A DNA stretch of 64,000 nt from Shouchella clausii (lineage in GTDB: Bacteria > Bacillota > Bacilli > Bacillales > Bacillaceae_D): the NCBI RefSeq assembly GCF_001598215.1, contig NZ_BCXJ01000005.1, positions 248,001 through 312,000 of the forward strand, written 5' to 3'. This document shows positions 36,966 through 44,660 of this stretch, piece after piece. Under the pieces are notes generated by a model. That model searched no databases. It saw only the letters and a list, made by a program, of their open reading frames with translations, and had not been told where the DNA came from. The position numbers and the translations under genes are program-made. Each line of letters starts with the position of its first letter. Position 1 is the stretch's first letter.

Positions 36966-37022
36966 CAAATCGTAACAATTACGATTTAAAAGGATTATAT
37001 GATATCCACGTAGGATTGTAAA
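36966..37022 (-). promoter_or_regulatory. Promoter and Zur box of the GTPase gene
   Basis: On the minus strand TTTACA (37017-37022), a 17-base spacer and TATAAT (36994-36999) form a strong promoter. Immediately downstream at 36966-36988 is a Zur box with half sites CAAATCGTAAC and ATTACGATTTA. Each half differs from the consensus by two bases or fewer. Zur with zinc bound here would cover the transcription start. Confidence 0.82.
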
Positions 37023-37293
37023 TAGCAAAGATTGTCCCCTCCCCTCATACGTCCGTTTCTTCACGTAAAAGAAAATCAATGGTGAGTTTGACAAACATGA
37101 ACGCTTCCCTCTTAACAGCGAAACTGGCTGATTATGGGACTTAAAACAACTATGATACCCAACGTTACTCACCACAAATCCACCTTGACAGAGGCAAAGT
37201 GAGAGATTCAATCAGCCAACAGCTCCGATCCCCCCCTTTATGGATACAGATGACCACAAGCCGATTATTATTCGATCGAATGAAATAAACTTC

Positions 37294-37350
37294 TTGACGG
37301 AATAGCGGAATTAGTGTTAGCTTGTAACAAAACGTAATCATTTCGATTTA
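37294..37350 (+). promoter_or_regulatory. Promoter and Zur box of zinT-znuA
   Basis: TTGACG (37294-37299) with a 17- or 18-base spacer precedes a weak -10 (TAGCTT, 37318-37323). The Zur box follows at 37328-37350, with half sites CAAAACGTAAT and ATTTCGATTTA around a central C, three mismatches in all. The box starts a few bases after the -10, like the one on the divergent promoter. Confidence 0.75.
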
Positions 37351-37380
37351 CATATCGCCTTAAAGGAGAGGAAGAAAAAA

Positions 37381-38382
37381 ATGAAAAGACTGCTTATTAG
37401 CTTATCAAGTTTATTAGTACTAAGTACTTATTTAACAGCATGTCAAGGAACAAAAGACGAGGAGCAAGTGAACGGAATAGAAGAAGGAGAATCAGAAGTA
37501 CATACAGATGAGGGTCATGCCCACAGTGAGACGAACGATTTTGAGGCTCCAGAAAGTATAAAAATCGAAGGGGTTGCTGATCACTATCATACGGGCGATG
37601 CGATTGAGCTAACCGCAGTACTGGATGAAGAAACAGAATATGATCATTGGCACTGGTATAGCAGAGAAAGTGCAGATGAGGAATGGGAAGGCGTTTCAGG
37701 ACAGGAAACGGACACATTTACAGGAGAAGCAACAATCGATGGCTTAGAAATAAAAGCTGTTTTATTCGATCATGACCATGAGCCTCATGTTCAATCTGCA
37801 CCAGTCAAAGTGGTGATTGATGATCATCATGGACATGATGAAGAAAGCCGCCAAATCTATCAAGGCTACTTTGAAGATAGTCAGGTTGAAGACCGTGAAT
37901 TGTCTGATTGGGAAGGAGATTGGCAATCGGTTTATCCTTATCTTTTATCTGGAGATCTAGATGAAGTGTTTGAACATAAGGCAGAAGATGGAGATATGAC
38001 AGAAGAAGAGTACAAACAGTATTACACGGTAGGATATGAAACAGATGTTGATCGTATCATCATTGAAGACAATACCGTCACTTTCTTTGAAAATGACAAC
38101 GAGTATTCAGGAGAGTACGAATCAGATGGTTACGAGATTCTTACCTATGAAGCAGGTAATAGAGGCGTACGATTTATCTTTAAATTAGTTGATGGATCAG
38201 ATGAAATGCCTCCATACATTCAGTTTAGTGATCACAATATCTTTCCAGTAGATTCCCATCATTTTCACTTATATTGGGGAGATGACCGTGAGGCCCTATT
38301 GGAGGAAGTTACAAATTGGCCAACGTACTATCCTTCTGAATTAGACAAAGATGGGATCGTACGTGATATGTTGGCACATTAA
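37381..38382 (+). CDS. zinT: ZinT/YodA-family zinc-binding lipoprotein with an extra histidine-rich domain
   Basis: The 333-residue protein has a lipobox ending at Cys21, then an acidic and His-containing linker. A module of about 90 residues (60-148) contains 'ADHYHTGD' and 'YDHWHWYSRESADEEW'. The C-terminal ZinT domain (about 155-333) has the zinc ligands His285, His294 and His296 in 'FSDHNIF' and 'DSHHFHLYWG'. ZinT binds zinc outside the membrane and passes it to ZnuA. The extra module is absent from standard ZinT and is repeated twice in the ZnuA encoded next. The gene follows a Zur box and AAAGGAGAGG. Confidence 0.9.
   Translation: MKRLLISLSSLLVLSTYLTACQGTKDEEQVNGIEEGESEVHTDEGHAHSETNDFEAPESIKIEGVADHYHTGDAIELTAVLDEETEYDHWHWYSRESADEEWEGVSGQETDTFTGEATIDGLEIKAVLFDHDHEPHVQSAPVKVVIDDHHGHDEESRQIYQGYFEDSQVEDRELSDWEGDWQSVYPYLLSGDLDEVFEHKAEDGDMTEEEYKQYYTVGYETDVDRIIIEDNTVTFFENDNEYSGEYESDGYEILTYEAGNRGVRFIFKLVDGSDEMPPYIQFSDHNIFPVDSHHFHLYWGDDREALLEEVTNWPTYYPSELDKDGIVRDMLAH
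37558..37824 (+). repeat. Copy 1 of the HYHTGD/DHWHW module (in zinT)
   Basis: The coding stretch for residues 60-148 of ZinT is similar, also at the DNA level, to two stretches in znuA. Shared marks are 'VADHYHTG', 'DYDHWHWY', 'ESADEEW', 'VRAVLFD' and 'VIDDH'. The predicted fold is a small beta sandwich carrying surface histidines. Confidence 0.8.
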
Positions 38383-38399
38383 TCTCTGTCGCAGAGATT
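38381..38399 (+). terminator. Hairpin between zinT and znuA (partial terminator or RNA processing site)
   Basis: AATCTCTG, a TCG loop and CAGAGATT form an 8-base perfect stem right at the zinT stop, followed only by CATTTAAG. It may limit readthrough into znuA or protect the zinT message. Confidence 0.4.
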
Positions 38400-38453
38400 C
38401 ATTTAAGAGAATATAGCTGAGATCTGATCATTCGTACGGTGAGGAGAATATAG

Positions 38454-40046
38454 ATGAAAGCCAATCGGTTCGTTACCATTTTGTTTAGTTCCATTATGTG
38501 TACCACTCTTATGGGCTGTAACCAAAATGAAGACGAAAACACTGCAAGTGAGAAGTTATCCGTTGTAACATCGTTTTACCCAATGTATGAATTTGCTCAA
38601 CAAGTCGCAGGGGATCGTGCAGACGTATCACTAATGGTTTCTGCAGGAGAAGATGCCCATCATTATGAACCAAGTGCCCAAGATGTAGCGGCTGTTAATG
38701 AAGCAGAAGTATTTGTCTATAGTAGTGAAGAAATGGAACATTGGGTTGAAAGTCTATTTAACACAGTAGAGAACAATGATCTGGTCATCGCTCGTACAGC
38801 AGATGGTGTTGATTTAGTGGATACTAGTGGATCAGGTCATTCTCATGGCCACGATCAACATGGAAACGAGGAAAAACAAGAAGCCGCTGGAAAGATAAAC
38901 ATTCAAGGTGTTGCCGACCATTATCATACTGGCAACATGATTGAATTAACGGCGGAATTAGATGAAGAAGTAGACTATGATCATTGGCACTGGTATACAA
39001 GAGAAAGTGCGGATGAGGAATGGGTAACTGTTCCCAATCAAGGAGGACCTGAATTCAACTATGAGGCATCAGGAGATAGCTTTGAGGTCCGGGCAGTCCT
39101 TTTTGATGATAGTCACAATGAATACGCAGAGTCAGAACCAGTAGAAATTGTCATTGATGATCACGGCCACGGCCACGACCACGGCCAGGAAGAGGAACAT
39201 GAGCATGAGGAGGAACATGGTCAACATCAGGAGCATGGAAGTGATAGCGCAATTGAAATTGTTGGATTGGCGGATCACTATCATACAGGAGATGTCGTTA
39301 CACTCGTTGCTCAGCTTGAAGAAGAGGTAGACTACGATCATTGGCACTGGTACACACGTATGAGTGAAGATGATGAATGGGAAGCTGTATCTGGACAAGG
39401 AACCGATCACTTTGAGTATGAAACAACTGGAGAAAGCTTCGAAGTACGGGCAGTCCTTTTTGATGACGATCATAATACGTATGCAGAATCAGAGCCAGTA
39501 TCGGTCATCATTGATGATCATGAATCACACGATCCACATATTTGGCTAGACCCCGTATTGGCACAAGAGCAAGTTAACGTCATTCGCGATGCCCTGATTG
39601 AGGCAGATCCAGACGGACAAGCGATTTATGAGGAAAATGCAGAAGCCTTTAATAAAGAGCTTCAAGCATTACATGAGGACTATCAAGCTGCGCTTGAAGA
39701 TGCAGAAAGCCGCGTGTTTGTCGTCCAACACCAAGCATTTGGATACCTTGCGCAACGTTATCAGTTAGAACAAGTAGCGATTGGCGGTTTATCTACAGAA
39801 GTTGAACCGAGTCCATCGCGTATTGCTGAAATTGGAAACCTCGTGGAAGAACATGATGTGCCAGTTATTTATTATCAACAAGGAGCCAATTCAGCCATTG
39901 CCGAAACGGTCGCTACTGAAACAGGGACAGAGACAGCCGTCTTGTATGACTTAGAAGTACTATCTGAAGAGCTTCAAGCAGAGGATCTAGGATACGTCGA
40001 TGCCATGCGGCAAAACTTGGAAGCTTTACAGTTAAGCATCCAATAA
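38454..40046 (+). CDS. znuA: Zinc ABC transporter solute-binding lipoprotein ZnuA with two inserted histidine-rich modules
   Basis: The 530-residue protein is far longer than usual ZnuA/AdcA cores (about 300). The lipobox gives Cys22. The N-lobe has His69 in 'AHHYEPS', and the C-lobe has His362 in 'HDPHIWLDP', His426 in 'VVQHQAFGYLA' and 'GLSTEVEPSP'. The space normally filled by a flexible His-rich loop (about 125-358) instead holds two modules of about 90 residues (148-236 and 267-356). Histidine- and acid-rich linkers, such as 'HDHGQEEEHEHEEEHGQHQE', separate them. They could capture zinc or recognise zinc complexes. It follows zinT after 71 bases without its own Zur box. Confidence 0.92.
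   Translation: MKANRFVTILFSSIMCTTLMGCNQNEDENTASEKLSVVTSFYPMYEFAQQVAGDRADVSLMVSAGEDAHHYEPSAQDVAAVNEAEVFVYSSEEMEHWVESLFNTVENNDLVIARTADGVDLVDTSGSGHSHGHDQHGNEEKQEAAGKINIQGVADHYHTGNMIELTAELDEEVDYDHWHWYTRESADEEWVTVPNQGGPEFNYEASGDSFEVRAVLFDDSHNEYAESEPVEIVIDDHGHGHDHGQEEEHEHEEEHGQHQEHGSDSAIEIVGLADHYHTGDVVTLVAQLEEEVDYDHWHWYTRMSEDDEWEAVSGQGTDHFEYETTGESFEVRAVLFDDDHNTYAESEPVSVIIDDHESHDPHIWLDPVLAQEQVNVIRDALIEADPDGQAIYEENAEAFNKELQALHEDYQAALEDAESRVFVVQHQAFGYLAQRYQLEQVAIGGLSTEVEPSPSRIAEIGNLVEEHDVPVIYYQQGANSAIAETVATETGTETAVLYDLEVLSEELQAEDLGYVDAMRQNLEALQLSIQ
38895..39161 (+). repeat. Copy 2 of the HYHTGD/DHWHW module (first in znuA)
   Basis: Residues 148-236 of ZnuA: 'GVADHYHTGNMIELTAELDE', 'YDHWHWYTRESADEEW' and 'VRAVLFDD' match copies 1 and 3. 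Copies 2 and 3 share long identical DNA runs near 'cgggcagtcctttttgatga', which points to recent duplication. Confidence 0.85.
39252..39521 (+). repeat. Copy 3 of the HYHTGD/DHWHW module (second in znuA)
   Basis: Residues 267-356 of ZnuA: 'GLADHYHTGDVVTLVAQLEE', 'YDHWHWYTRMSEDDEW' and 'VRAVLFDDDHNTYAESEPV'. It directly precedes the second lobe of the binding protein at 'HDPHIW'. Confidence 0.85.
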
Positions 40047-40087
40047 CGGGCATGATTAAACGATTGTAGATAGGAAACAACGAAACG

Positions 40088-40133
40088 TATAGATCGTATT
40101 CTTAAACGATAAGTAGAAAGAATACGATCTATA
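40088..40133. repeat. Perfect 16-base inverted repeat between znuA and znuC
   Basis: Arms 40088-40103 and 40118-40133 are exact complements around a 14-base loop. No T run follows, so it is not a normal terminator. A TATAAT (40130-40135) overlaps the right arm and might be a -10 box for znuCB. It could set the ratio of binding protein to permease messages. Confidence 0.7.
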
Positions 40134-40152
40134 ATAGAAAGGTCGTTTCATT

Positions 40153-40860
40153 ATGCATTATATTGAAGTAAAAAATCTCGCCTTTCAGTATGAAAACGAA
40201 CCAGTGTTGGAAAATATTTCATTTGAAGTAGATGCAGAGGATTTTGTGATGCTAACCGGAGAAAATGGTGCCGCAAAGACGACTTTGTTGCGCAATATTT
40301 TAGGTTTGTTGAAACCGTCAAAAGGTAGCGTCCGAATTTCACCAAAAAATCGTTTTGGCGAGAAGCTCATGATTGGATATGTTTCACAGCAGGTTGCCTC
40401 CTTTAACGCTGGATTTCCGAGTACTGTGCTTGAACTTGTGCAATCTGGCCGCTATCAAAGAGGCAAATGGTTTAAACGATTAGATAAAGATGACAAAGAG
40501 CATGTGCGGCGCTCACTAGAATCCGTGGGAATGTGGGACATGCGCCATAAAAAGATAGGAGAATTATCTGGCGGGCAAAAACAGCGGATTTCCATTGCCC
40601 GTGTATTTGCAACAGACCCTGATTTGTTTGTGCTAGATGAACCTACAACTGGAATGGACGTGAATTCTAGAGAAGAATTCTATAAATTGTTAAAACACAA
40701 TTGCCGTGAACATGGGAAAGCGATTTTAATGGTTACCCATGATCATGAAGAAATCCGTCATTATGCTGACAAACATATTGAGCTAGTCAGGAAGGAGGAC
40801 TCTCCATGGAGATGTTTTTCCATGGATTCATGCAAAGAGCTTTCCAAGCCTCACTCCTAA
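40153..40860 (+). CDS. znuC: Zinc ABC transporter ATP-binding protein ZnuC (AdcC)
   Basis: The 235-residue ATPase has Walker A 'GENGAAKTT', signature '[13 protein letters not shown]', Walker B '[12 protein letters not shown]' and the switch His in 'VTHDHEE'. The Ala in place of the last Walker A glycine is usual in the AdcC/ZnuC group of Firmicutes. The segment '[20 protein letters not shown]' is also characteristic. It powers zinc uptake through ZnuB. The 3' end overlaps the znuB start by 55 bases. Confidence 0.93.
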   Translation: MHYIEVKNLAFQYENEPVLENISFEVDAEDFVMLTGENGAAKTTLLRNILGLLKPSKGSVRISPKNRFGEKLMIGYVSQQVASFNAGFPSTVLELVQSGRYQRGKWFKRLDKDDKEHVRRSLESVGMWDMRHKKIGELSGGQKQRISIARVFATDPDLFVLDEPTTGMDVNSREEFYKLLKHNCREHGKAILMVTHDHEEIRHYADKHIELVRKEDSPWRCFSMDSCKELSKPHS

Positions 40861-41636
40861 TCTCATTCATTGCACCATTGTTAGGCTTGTTTTTAATATT
40901 ACGTAGACAGTCTCTAATGGCGGATACTCTATCACATGTATCCTTAGCGGGTGTAGCACTAGGTTTGCTAATCGGCGTCAATCCAACGTGGACCAATCTT
41001 TTAGTCGTTGCGGTAATTGCCATCATGCTTGAATATTTACGTGTGGTGTATCGCACGTATTCGGAAATTTCGATTGCGATTTTAATGTCAGTCGGCATGG
41101 CTCTAGCCCTATTCCTGATGGGGTTAAATGATGGTGGAGCTACTTTAAGCATGAACCAATTTTTATTTGGCTCCATTGTCACCATTAGTAAGCAGCAAGT
41201 ATGGATGTTGTTCATCCTAACGATTATGATTAGTCTCCTCTATTTCGTTTTCCGAAAACCTATGTATATTTTGACATTTGATGAGGAAATTGCCTTCACC
41301 GCTGGTTTGCCTATCAAAACGATGTCTATTTTGTTTAACGTGTTAACAGGGGTAACGATTGCAATCATTATGCCGATAGTCGGCGCTTTACTCGTTTCAG
41401 CCATTATCGTCTTACCTGCTGCGATTTCAATGCGGTTAAGCAAAAGCTTTAATGGTGTTATTTTCATTGGAATCGTGATTGCCTTAATTGGCATGTTGAG
41501 TGGTTTAGTCGCTTCGTATGAATTAGGTACACCACCAGGAGCTTCTATCATATTAATCTTCATGATCCTTTTTGCTGCGACTGCACTGATTAAACATATC
41601 TTGCGTCACACTAAATTAGAGAAACGCTTTAAATAG
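40806..41636 (+). CDS. znuB: Zinc ABC transporter permease ZnuB (AdcB)
   Basis: The 276-residue protein has about eight transmembrane segments and the ABC-3 family motifs '[17 protein letters not shown]' and '[18 protein letters not shown]'. It forms the membrane channel for zinc delivered by ZnuA. A strong AGGAAGGAGG before the ATG lies within the 3' end of znuC. A terminator follows 10 bases after the stop, ending the zinT-znuACB unit. Confidence 0.93.
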   Translation: MEMFFHGFMQRAFQASLLISFIAPLLGLFLILRRQSLMADTLSHVSLAGVALGLLIGVNPTWTNLLVVAVIAIMLEYLRVVYRTYSEISIAILMSVGMALALFLMGLNDGGATLSMNQFLFGSIVTISKQQVWMLFILTIMISLLYFVFRKPMYILTFDEEIAFTAGLPIKTMSILFNVLTGVTIAIIMPIVGALLVSAIIVLPAAISMRLSKSFNGVIFIGIVIALIGMLSGLVASYELGTPPGASIILIFMILFAATALIKHILRHTKLEKRFK

Positions 41637-41646
41637 AAGTGATGAC

Positions 41647-41683
41647 AAAAATCGCAACGTGTGTAAACATGTTGCGATTTTTT
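41647..41683 (+). terminator. Intrinsic terminator after znuB
   Basis: A 14-pair stem (41649-41662 with 41667-41680, one G-T pair) with a four-base loop is followed by a T run and preceded by A, so it could act in both directions. Confidence 0.85.
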
Positions 41684-41846
41684 CATGACTGTTTTGCCAC
41701 GACAGTGCCATCTTTGCTTCAGGTCTTGTCTTTTTGGTTCAAACCTAGATTAATACACGAAATGAAGGCAACCTAGTAATACATTCAGCCAACATTCTTA
41801 ATCCTCCCCTATATGAAGTTCATTTTTCGGGAAACGTTTCCCTCTC

Positions 41847-43109
41847 TTAACATTTATTTTTTTGCGACCAAATCATGAAAATAACAAGTAACAGGGCTAA
41901 AACACCTCCTACTAACGATAAAGCTTCGTAACTAGAACCAGCAACCACCATGCCTGCTAATGCACTGCCAGAAGCTCCGGATAAAGCTATAAAAACATCG
42001 ACGGTTCCTTGTGTCTTAGCACGTGTTGATGGTTCAGTTGAATCAATAATTAGAGCTGTGCCACTAATCAGGCCAAAATTCCACCCTATCCCAAGAAAGG
42101 AAAGAGCAATAATGAGAAGAATGATGGAATCGCCTGGTGCGATTGACGCTAAAACACCAGAAAGTAGTAATGTAACGCCAGAAGCAATCGCCATATTAAC
42201 TCGACCAACTTTATCAACAAGGATTCCTGTAACAAGAGAAGGGAGATACATAGAACCAATATGAAAACCAATAACAAGCCCAATAGTCTTTAAACTGTGA
42301 CCGTGATCTTCCATATGAATAGGCGTCATGATCATAATTGCAACCATTACGATTTGGGTAAGTATCATGATGATAGCGGCAGTAGCAACTCCCTTTTTAT
42401 TTAATTGAGTCTCTTTCAGGAGCTTATTAGGTTTAATAAGTCGCCTATTTTCATTTATCTTTAACGCTATAATAAATGGATCAGGACGTAAAAATACAAA
42501 TAAAAACAGACCTGCTACTACAAATGCTACTGCCGATAAAATAAAAGGTCCTGCTAATTCTGGAACTCCGATAGAAAGAGCAAAATTTCCCATCACATTT
42601 ACTAAGTTTGGGCCTGCAACTGCTCCAAATGTTGTAGAAACCATCGCTATACTTACAGCAGTTCCTCGCTGCTTATTAGTTGCTAGGTCAGTTCCAGCAT
42701 AACGAGCTTGTAAATTGGTTGCGGTGCCTGCACCATAAATGAATAAGGACGCAAATAATAAAAATATATTATGGATAAGAGCTGCAATGACAACACCTGC
42801 TGCTCCAAGCCCTCCAGCTATAAATCCTATCGTAAGTCCCGTGCGCCTTCCAAAATGATTAGAAAGTCTCCCTACCGTTAATGCTGCTCCAGCTGAGCCT
42901 AACGTAAATAAAGCTGCTGGAATACCAGCATATGCATTGGTTCCAAGCATTTCTTCTGCAAGCAATGCACCTACTGTCAATCCAGCGGCTAATCCTGCCC
43001 CTCCAAATACTTGTGAAATAACTACTATAATTAAGATTCGTTTATATAATCGTTTTTGTTTCTTCGGATTGTCTATATAACTTTCTATTACCTTCCTTTT
43101 TTTATCCAA
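41847..43109 (-). CDS. Major facilitator superfamily transporter
   Basis: The 420-residue protein has 12 predicted transmembrane segments and the MFS loop motif 'GRLSNHFGRRTGLTIG' between segments 2 and 3, repeated as 'GILVDKVGRVNMAIA' after segment 8. This is the pattern of drug or metabolite exporters (DHA1-like). The start is TTG at 43109 behind AAGGAG. It stands alone behind a TetR-type palindrome. Its substrate is not evident; export of a metal-binding compound is a possibility given the Fur- and Zur-linked neighbours. Confidence 0.82.
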   Translation of the reverse strand: MDKKRKVIESYIDNPKKQKRLYKRILIIVVISQVFGGAGLAAGLTVGALLAEEMLGTNAYAGIPAALFTLGSAGAALTVGRLSNHFGRRTGLTIGFIAGGLGAAGVVIAALIHNIFLLFASLFIYGAGTATNLQARYAGTDLATNKQRGTAVSIAMVSTTFGAVAGPNLVNVMGNFALSIGVPELAGPFILSAVAFVVAGLFLFVFLRPDPFIIALKINENRRLIKPNKLLKETQLNKKGVATAAIIMILTQIVMVAIMIMTPIHMEDHGHSLKTIGLVIGFHIGSMYLPSLVTGILVDKVGRVNMAIASGVTLLLSGVLASIAPGDSIILLIIALSFLGIGWNFGLISGTALIIDSTEPSTRAKTQGTVDVFIALSGASGSALAGMVVAGSSYEALSLVGGVLALLLVIFMIWSQKNKC

Positions 43110-43144
43110 AATATCAATCTCCTTTTATTCAATCTAATTCCACT

Positions 43145-43198
43145 ATTATATTAAATTAATTCTATTTATAATGAACATTCAAAATAAATAATGTTCAT
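43145..43198 (-). promoter_or_regulatory. Promoter -10 and TetR-type operator of the MFS gene
   Basis: ATGAACATT (43171-43179) and its exact complement AATGTTCAT (43190-43198), 10 bases apart, form a palindrome typical of TetR/QacR-family operators. TATAAT on the minus strand (43145-43150) would be the -10 box, and the operator covers the -35 region. No TetR-family gene lies in the window. Confidence 0.6.
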
Positions 43199-43307
43199 TT
43201 TGTTTATTCATCCATGTTGATCTCCATCATTTCTTTTTTGGAAAAAATTGTTATATCTAGTTTAAAAAAGCTTATAGTAACCTTCCACACTGTAGACAGC
43301 GCTCGCA

Positions 43308-43377
43308 TACTCCGAGGTTTGTCAAGCGTTTTCTCTCAGTCTGGTCGAGGTTATCGACTTGGCGACAACCTCAGAGT
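43308..43377 (-). terminator. Long imperfect hairpin after the saccharopine-dehydrogenase-like gene
   Basis: CTCCGAGGTTTGTCAAG and CTTGGCGACAACCTCAGAG pair imperfectly around a loop of about 32 bases, directly after the stop codon at 43378. No clear T run follows. Similar GTCGACAGG-type hairpins recur at 56314 and 59840. Confidence 0.35.
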
Positions 43378-44424
43378 TTATTTCTTTATAAGCTTTATAT
43401 CTCCCTTATCAAGGCAAAATAGATCATCTATATGATAGATGCCATAAGGTAACGGTGAATGAATTAGTTGTTTAACAACTAGTGATGTTATAGAAGCTGT
43501 CGTCATTGCTTCACTGTTTGCATACCATATCTCGTGTATTTCATTTATCAGGTTGTTTTCGCTATTCGTAGCTTCTACTTTTATTGCACAAATATCTGAA
43601 CTTGACGGAACACGACAGAAGCTTTGAATCATTTTAATCACCACACGCTTTGCCCAGGAATACTTAAGGAGTGCCGTAAATCTCAACCTATGGACTATCG
43701 CTAGTATCCGATTAACCCACTCTACATCAAATGTAAGATAGGTTTGCACCTCGCTGCGGGGTAGCTTTCGTTGAAGAATATGTTGATCCGAAAAATTAAA
43801 CAAATAGCTAGTTCTTTTCCCTAATCGGTTAAAATACGTCATTCTTTTTCCTGAAAAATTTCTAACCGTTTGTGTAACACCGTTCTTTTTAACGTTGTAA
43901 GATTGATTTATCTGTTCAAGCAACCATTGAATTGCCCCGACTCCATGTTCTTCTCCTAAACCCAATAAAATAGATATGTGTAATTCCTCAATCGATTCCA
44001 TACGATCTATAAGATGTTTAGCAAGTAAATTAGAAAGACCTGGAGCAAAGCCTACGCTCATTATAACGGTGGACTGTTGGGCCAAAGGGTTGAGCTGCTC
44101 GATTTGCTTATGAAAAGCAAAATTAGCTGTTATATCAATATAATGGATATGATGCTCTAAGCAGTACTGAACCAAAGCTGCATTCTGCTGATCCATGCAC
44201 ATGATCACTAAATCTGCAAGCAAGATTGCTTCATAACTTTTTGGTTTTCGTATATCTATTTCCACAGGATGGGCACTGGAACCAAGTTGCCGACAGTAAT
44301 ATTCAGCTTTTTCTAACCGCCTTCCGGCAATCAAGATTCGTAAGTCTGTTGATTGTGTTAACTGCTTGGCAATATTTCCACCTACTTCACCATAACCACC
44401 GATAATCATAACTGAATTGATCAT
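43378..44424 (-). CDS. Saccharopine dehydrogenase-like NAD(P)-binding oxidoreductase
   Basis: The 348-residue protein begins with a Rossmann motif ('MIIGGYGEVGGNIAKQL') and has the saccharopine dehydrogenase features 'VEIDIRKPKSYEAIL', 'YIDITANFAFHKQI' and 'VGFAPGLSNLLAKHL'. Such enzymes make or cleave opine-type imines, but many members have other substrates. The ATG at 44424 follows AAAGGAG. Its promoter region holds a perfect Fur box shared with the divergent regulator, so iron limitation should induce it. An opine-type metallophore step is an inference; no nicotianamine-synthase-like partner is present. Confidence 0.78.
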   Translation of the reverse strand: MINSVMIIGGYGEVGGNIAKQLTQSTDLRILIAGRRLEKAEYYCRQLGSSAHPVEIDIRKPKSYEAILLADLVIMCMDQQNAALVQYCLEHHIHYIDITANFAFHKQIEQLNPLAQQSTVIMSVGFAPGLSNLLAKHLIDRMESIEELHISILLGLGEEHGVGAIQWLLEQINQSYNVKKNGVTQTVRNFSGKRMTYFNRLGKRTSYLFNFSDQHILQRKLPRSEVQTYLTFDVEWVNRILAIVHRLRFTALLKYSWAKRVVIKMIQSFCRVPSSSDICAIKVEATNSENNLINEIHEIWYANSEAMTTASITSLVVKQLIHSPLPYGIYHIDDLFCLDKGDIKLIKK

Positions 44425-44592
44425 GCTTTTCTCTCCTTTTTTGCTATATAGATTTCAATATTGTATTGCCTCTTTTGTTCGATAATTGCAGAAACAAAAA
44501 GGAGCCCTCTATAACCGCATTCAATACATTCAGTACACCTTTCTCCATCAACATTCCCTTCATTTTTAACGTTCTCCCTGCTATAATTTATA

Positions 44593-44621
44593 TTGATAAT
44601 TATTATCAATTATAAAATACT
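44593..44621. promoter_or_regulatory. Fur box in a divergent promoter region
   Basis: TGATAATTATTATCA (44594-44608) is a perfect 7-1-7 Fur box of the Bacillus type. On the plus strand TTGATA (44593-44598) and AATACT (44616-44621) could be a promoter for the LuxR gene with a 17-base spacer. On the minus strand TTGATA within the same palindrome is placed for the oxidoreductase gene. Both -35 boxes would be covered by Fur. Confidence 0.8.
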
Positions 44622-44660
44622 GGCTTATAGACACTATCCCATGAATAAGGGGGGACTAAG

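Noticed and set aside
40261-40287. ZnuC Walker A reads GENGAAKTT, lacking the usual last glycine before lysine
   Set aside because: As I recall, AdcC/ZnuC proteins of Firmicutes commonly have this Ala, so it is a family feature and not a defect.
43378-44424. Staphylopine-type dehydrogenase (CntM)
   Set aside because: The sequence does not resemble CntM as I know it, and CntK and CntL homologues are absent.
44421-44609. 62-codon minus-strand frame with a CxxCxxC motif upstream of the oxidoreductase gene
   Set aside because: It begins inside the Fur box, has no ribosome binding site and contains the ribosome binding site of the next gene; it overlaps promoter sequence.
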